A DNA stretch of 64,000 bases from Loripinus fragilis (lineage: Eukaryota > Mollusca > Bivalvia > Lucinida > Lucinidae). A program made the position numbers and the translations under genes. Below are positions 60,578 through 64,000 of the stretch, piece after piece. The stretch lies in contig OZ026518.1 of assembly GCA_964019695.1 (NCBI GenBank), forward strand, positions 71,993,254-72,057,253, in the 5' to 3' direction. Every line of letters begins with the position of its first letter. The stretch's first letter is position 1. The notes under the pieces were generated by a model, which saw nothing but the letters and a program-made list of their open reading frames with translations, searched no databases and was not told the origin of the DNA.

Positions 60578-60631
60578 ACATACCAAATTGTTGGAAATCT
60601 CATGCCACGGCTCAAATGGTGTAAAGAGATA

Positions 60632-61956
60632 CGAGGGCTGTTCAAATATGAATGCAAGTAGCTTCATAACTTTCTTCACATATATGCTACGACAAAATGG
60701 CATAGCTTTCTGGAAAGAACTATTTGACGCCTTTAAATTGGCACCAAGCTTAAAGAAACGCGCACTATATTTCTCGAGTTACAGACCCTTATATAAAGGC
60801 CATTCCTGTATACTGACGTTTTTCTATAGCAAATTGCAATGCACGATTTGGTTCATGTGCGGATATAGTGTCATATCTTTGTAAGTTTTAGACAAAATGG
60901 CACCAAATTTTAGATGCAAGTTTAAGTAACAATCCAAAAGTTTCTTGCAGGAAAAAGTTTATATAATCCAGTTTCAATCTCGAGAAAACAGGCACGTTTG
61001 TGACGTCATTAATTTTATGATAAACGTCATTTTGAGTTATCTACTTGTGATGTTATAATGAACATTGCAGTGTCGTTTTCTTTGCGTTTTGCTGAAAACA
61101 TGCTAAATATGTCATAAGGGAGTTTTCAAAACGCGCCGTCCTCTATTTACAGAGTTATCACATTTTATATCATTTTTCAAGCACTTTTCTGCTTCTTAAT
61201 GACTTGTTTACATTAATTAAAATATGTTCAATCTGTCTAGTCCTCAAGACCAGGTGAGTAATTTTATTTTAAATAATGCCTATAGTGGTCAAACTTAAAG
61301 TTTACGTTCAAATTTAGAATAAAGCCGCAATGTTATGACAAAAAAATTAAGTATAATTTCTATAACCCCTTCAATTAAGGCATTTTTGAATAAGTAAAAA
61401 TGCTTTGCAGCGTTTAAAAATTACCCACTATCCATCAATAATTTGTAGCAACAACTCAGTATGAGCGATCAACATATTGTCTTTGAGTTAAAAATAGTTC
61501 AAATGTTGCTTCGTGCATTTAGTTAGAGTTAAGTTTAACTGAAAACTGAAAGGTGGTGTTTTGTTTACCATTTATTTCCAAACATAAGGAGACTTTAGTG
61601 AAAACGATTCGTTGTAATTTAAAAAAGCATGTCCGATTTTCGCAACTTTCACAGAATCATTATATAAGAATGTGGGGATACTTCCTTAAAAATTTCAAGA
61701 AATTTCACTTGTTTATCGAAGAATTATACGCTCGTCTATATCACTGGTATATGTTCGAAGCATTGAGTTTGTTAGTATACTAACGTGACCCTCATTCAGA
61801 GGGCTATAGCTCAATAAATATATTGTATTTTTCTTTAGGTCTGGTGCCAGTTTAAAGGTGACATATAGTCCTTTATAGAAACGGTTACCATTTTGTCGTA
61901 GCATAAATGTGGAGAAAGTTATGAATTTACTTGCATTCATATTTGAACAGCCCTCG
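60632..61956. mobile_element. Mariner-type non-autonomous element with ~190-bp inverted termini
   Basis: Ends CGAGGGCTGTTCAAATATG and CATATTTGAACAGCCCTCG, each flanked by TA (60630-60631 and 61957-61958), the Tc1/mariner target. The termini are inverted repeats over about 190 bp; the outer 30 bp are identical and the remainder perhaps 70-75 percent matched by eye. The interior (about 60830-61760) is AT-rich with no transposase frame or DDE/D motif. A second TGACGTCA lies at 61001-61008. Size of 1325 bp is close to a full mariner, so it may be a decayed autonomous copy or a large MITE. Confidence 0.82.
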
Positions 61957-61958
61957 TA

Positions 61959-62309
61959 ACCTACAAAATCGCCTTTACTTCACTGATTCCATAAGATGTT
62001 TTATGAGGTTTTGCTTGACTACAATACTCTTTTCTGGAAATAATATGATAAACGTATGCATAACATAAAAAACGCTGATTAATTGCATTTGTACCCTTTT
62101 CACAACCAATGCTGCTCCATAACTTTTTGTGGCTTTTCCATGGGTAGTAACCACTACTGTGCCGGGGGGTTTATTATTTGTATGTGTATTTTATGACGGG
62201 AGCACCCGAAGGCTCAATCGAAAGTATTTCGTCGAACCTGCGACCCCTTAGGCGTAGCTCCCAATACGCTGTAAGCGCGTGCGTATTGAAAATTGTCACA
62301 TGAGCTTAA
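61959..62309. other. Intergenic, with a possible SINE fragment
   Basis: Mostly AT-rich and unremarkable; contains the stretch described at 62170-62285. Confidence 0.5.
62170..62285 (-). repeat. Possible tRNA-derived SINE fragment
   Basis: On the minus strand GGGAGCTACGCC is followed by GGTCGCAGGTTCGACG, which resembles the anticodon-to-T-arm half of a tRNA with a B-box. Downstream are GAGCCTTCGGGTGCTCCCG, a short stem, and an A-rich stretch with AATAAA. An A-box is not clear, so identification is weak. Confidence 0.35.
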
Positions 62310-62409
62310 GTTCGGTCCTTATATCACCTATACAGCCTCAAAACCAAGAGCTCACAGTGTCATTACGTAATGACATTGTGAGCTCTTGGTTTTGAGTAGA
62401 GGACCGAAC
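62310..62409. repeat. 100-bp foldback palindrome
   Basis: Outer arms GTTCGGTCCT and AGGACCGAAC enclose a near-perfect 54-bp palindrome, AAAACCAAGAGCTCAC to GTGAGCTCTTGGTTTT, centred on TTACGTAA. One mismatch in the inner stem. Likely a small foldback element that can extrude a cruciform. Confidence 0.85.
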
Positions 62410-62471
62410 ATTCAAGGGAAATCACTTAATATGGAAATAGCCTTTTCCATATATAGGGCCTGCTTTTAAAG

Positions 62472-62506
62472 GAAAGAATTTGCTCCCTCTGGAAGCAAAT
62501 TCTTTC
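62472..62506. repeat. Hairpin, 13-bp perfect arms
   Basis: GAAAGAATTTGCT and AGCAAATTCTTTC, with a 9-base loop. Lies 63 bp from the preceding palindrome. Confidence 0.75.
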
Positions 62507-63009
62507 ATTTGAGAGAAGTTCCCATTTGGAAAAGGGACGCAACTGTTGATAATCACTGCTTGTTTCAGGCTTCCCCATGCTTTTTCATTGCTCTCACATT
62601 TATTGTGTCATTGGCTTATAATAACACAGAGTATGTCTTTATTTTAAAGAAGTGGTGGTATTCTACCAATGACCAGAAAATTTGGTTGCATGTGGGGTCA
62701 AGCAGACCTATTGATATGGTCTGAAATATTTATTGAATTTAAGCCAGTTGTACTAACGCACTAAGGTGAGCTTCAAAATGCCATTTTGAGCTCTTATTTA
62801 TATCAATGCATACAAAATCACATGTCAAGCATATAAGTCATTTTAGCTTATCTCCGACAATTCAAAAATATAATAATAATAATTTGAAATGTTTTCTTTA
62901 TTTACCAATACGGATCTGTTGCATTCAACCTTTTGTAAACAATAATTGAAATATTATACAAACGCTATATCGCCTGTCTGGGCCGGCACATGAGATATTG
63001 GTCCTTATT
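62507..63009. other. Intergenic, nothing recognised beyond a small hairpin
   Basis: A 71-codon plus-strand frame begins within it but shows no recognisable feature. A small hairpin, GAGCTTCAAAAT/ATTTTGAGCTC, lies near 62768-62793, followed by an AT-rich ATAATAATAAT run near 62871. Confidence 0.5.
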
Positions 63010-63203
63010 ACGTATACGTTAGACTGGCTCCAGTCCTTAAAACAATTTTTAATCAATGTGTTATGTCATATATACTTGTAGCCAGTCTAACTCTGATGGC
63101 TCTGTTTTAAAACAAAGCCATCAGAGTTAGACTGGCTACAAGTGTATGATATGCAGATTGATGAAAAATTGTTTTAAGGACTGGAGCCAGTCTACGTATA
63201 CGT
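63010..63203. repeat. 194-bp near-perfect palindrome
   Basis: Begins and ends ACGTATACGT. Left arm contains TTAGACTGGCTCCAGTCC and GTAGCCAGTCTAAC; the right arm is its complement with small differences around CATATATAC. Centre TTTTAAAACA. Each arm is itself an inverted repeat of AGACTGGCT, so the structure is a palindrome of palindromes. No coding capacity. Flanks are too short and AT-rich to call a target duplication. Confidence 0.9.
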
Positions 63204-63471
63204 ATAACCACCAGGGTCCAAAATTATAATGCTTCCTTACAGTTAAGGGCGACTTGATAAGTTAAGTATTGAAATTCCAACATGTTACAGTAAATGTTTA
63301 ATAAATTGCCAGGATCGATGCAGTACTTATGGTCAAAGATATCATTGTGATCTAAAGAAAAAATGAAACTATTTTGATTTTAATAAGTTTGAGACGTTAT
63401 TTTTCGCATACTAAAATTAAAACTTAACTTCAGTCTTCCTTAACTTTAAGGAGGCATTGTAATTTTGTGCC

Positions 63472-63680
63472 CTGGCCCCGAGTTTATTTTTTTCATGCTC
63501 AACTCAACTGAGCATGGAACTTTGACTGGTCATACGAAACAAATGCTGGAATTTGAAGACTTTTCTTGCTTTCAAACACTCTCATATGTTTTATTTATCA
63601 TGCTGATAAATGTTAAAATGCCAACAAATGTTGGCATTTTAACATTTTTTGCATGATAAATTTCATGCCCAGTTGAATCA
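63472..63680. mobile_element. Foldback element, GGCCCC-ended family, copy B (right end decayed)
   Basis: Starts CTGGCCCCGAG, then CTCAACTCAACTGAGCA. Shares AAGACTTTTCTTGCTTTCA with the reverse complement of copy A. The central hairpin is perfect: TGTTAAAATGCCAAC (63611-63625) with GTTGGCATTTTAACA (63630-63644). The right arm ends around CCAGTTGAATC without the GGGGCCAG terminus. Confidence 0.72.
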
Positions 63681-63877
63681 GATGAAGACGGTTCTTTTGA
63701 ATTCCAAAAACATATGTGTTATAACTGATGGATAAGAAAATATTGAAAATTTTACGTTCAACAAATGTTTAAATCTTTACCCATAACCTCTCTTTGATCG
63801 TACACGCACAGCTATCAAGTGGAACTAGATGTCCAATTTTTGGTTAGAGCCTTCATATACGTCCGTGTACTGTGTTA

Positions 63878-63943
63878 GCGAGCAGCGAAGGCTCTGACAA
63901 GACTATATGCTTGCATAGGCTCGTTTGAGCCTTCACTGATCCA
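63878..63943. repeat. Degraded foldback palindrome (GCGAGCAGCGAAGGCTC type)
   Basis: Arms GAAGGCTCTGAC and TTGAGCCTTCA pair around a GCTTGCATAGGC centre with mismatches. Same family as 60512-60577, more diverged. Confidence 0.65.
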
Positions 63944-64000
63944 CAATGCAATAAGTAACAAAATCTCCAGCTGGCTCACACAATAGCAATCCAGGTATTA

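Noticed and set aside
60567..60884. Plus-strand 105-codon frame and its counterpart at 61713-61940, which look alike as peptides
   Set aside because: Both are translations of the two inverted termini of the mariner-type element, so their similarity is due to the terminal repeats and not to a protein.

Overview
Eukaryotic nuclear DNA, AT-rich and almost wholly repetitive. An intact Ty3/gypsy (Mag/Steamer-like) retrotransposon, palindromic short repeats of the AAAGGCTCAGACCAGC type and a reverse transcriptase fragment of a kind I associate with molluscs and cnidarians suggest an invertebrate, probably a bivalve mollusc. That assignment is inference from recollection, not a search. No intact host gene is visible; the only possible one is a single candidate first exon near 59.45 kb.

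Bases 1 to 58674 are one head-to-tail array of a large repeat unit of about 4.65 kb. It holds eleven essentially full copies and one 1.04 kb remnant, and runs off the left edge of the window. Each unit carries, left to right: a stretch with two exon-like open frames on the minus strand; A-rich and hairpin DNA; a degenerate class II tRNA-like element with Pol III boxes; a fossil bivalve-type palindrome; a frozen 1425-bp block of about 28 diverged 51-bp minisatellite monomers; a roughly 360-bp MITE with hAT-like features inserted in that minisatellite; and a second palindrome followed by unique-looking DNA.

Two retroelements interrupt individual units. In unit 1 a 4879-bp LTR retrotransposon (228-5106, minus strand) has identical 146-bp LTRs, a 5-bp target duplication, a tRNA-Leu-type primer site and one intact 1304-aa Gag-Pol frame, so it looks recent and perhaps still competent. 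In unit 7 a 5'-truncated reverse transcriptase element (30531-32763, minus strand) carries two in-frame stops and replaces 111 bp, including that unit's tRNA-like sequence.

The array ends exactly at the outer edge of the MITE in unit 12 (58674). The flank, 58675-64000, is ordinary intergenic DNA with many foldback elements: a 1325-bp mariner-type element with about 190-bp inverted termini, two copies of a GGCCCC-ended foldback family, several long palindromes, and a candidate first coding exon (59455-59553) preceded by a CRE-like site.

The most interesting material is the architecture and history of the array. Units amplify as wholes, diagnostic variants (G-tract length, small indels) cluster by neighbourhood, and the MITE interior is where units repeatedly break.
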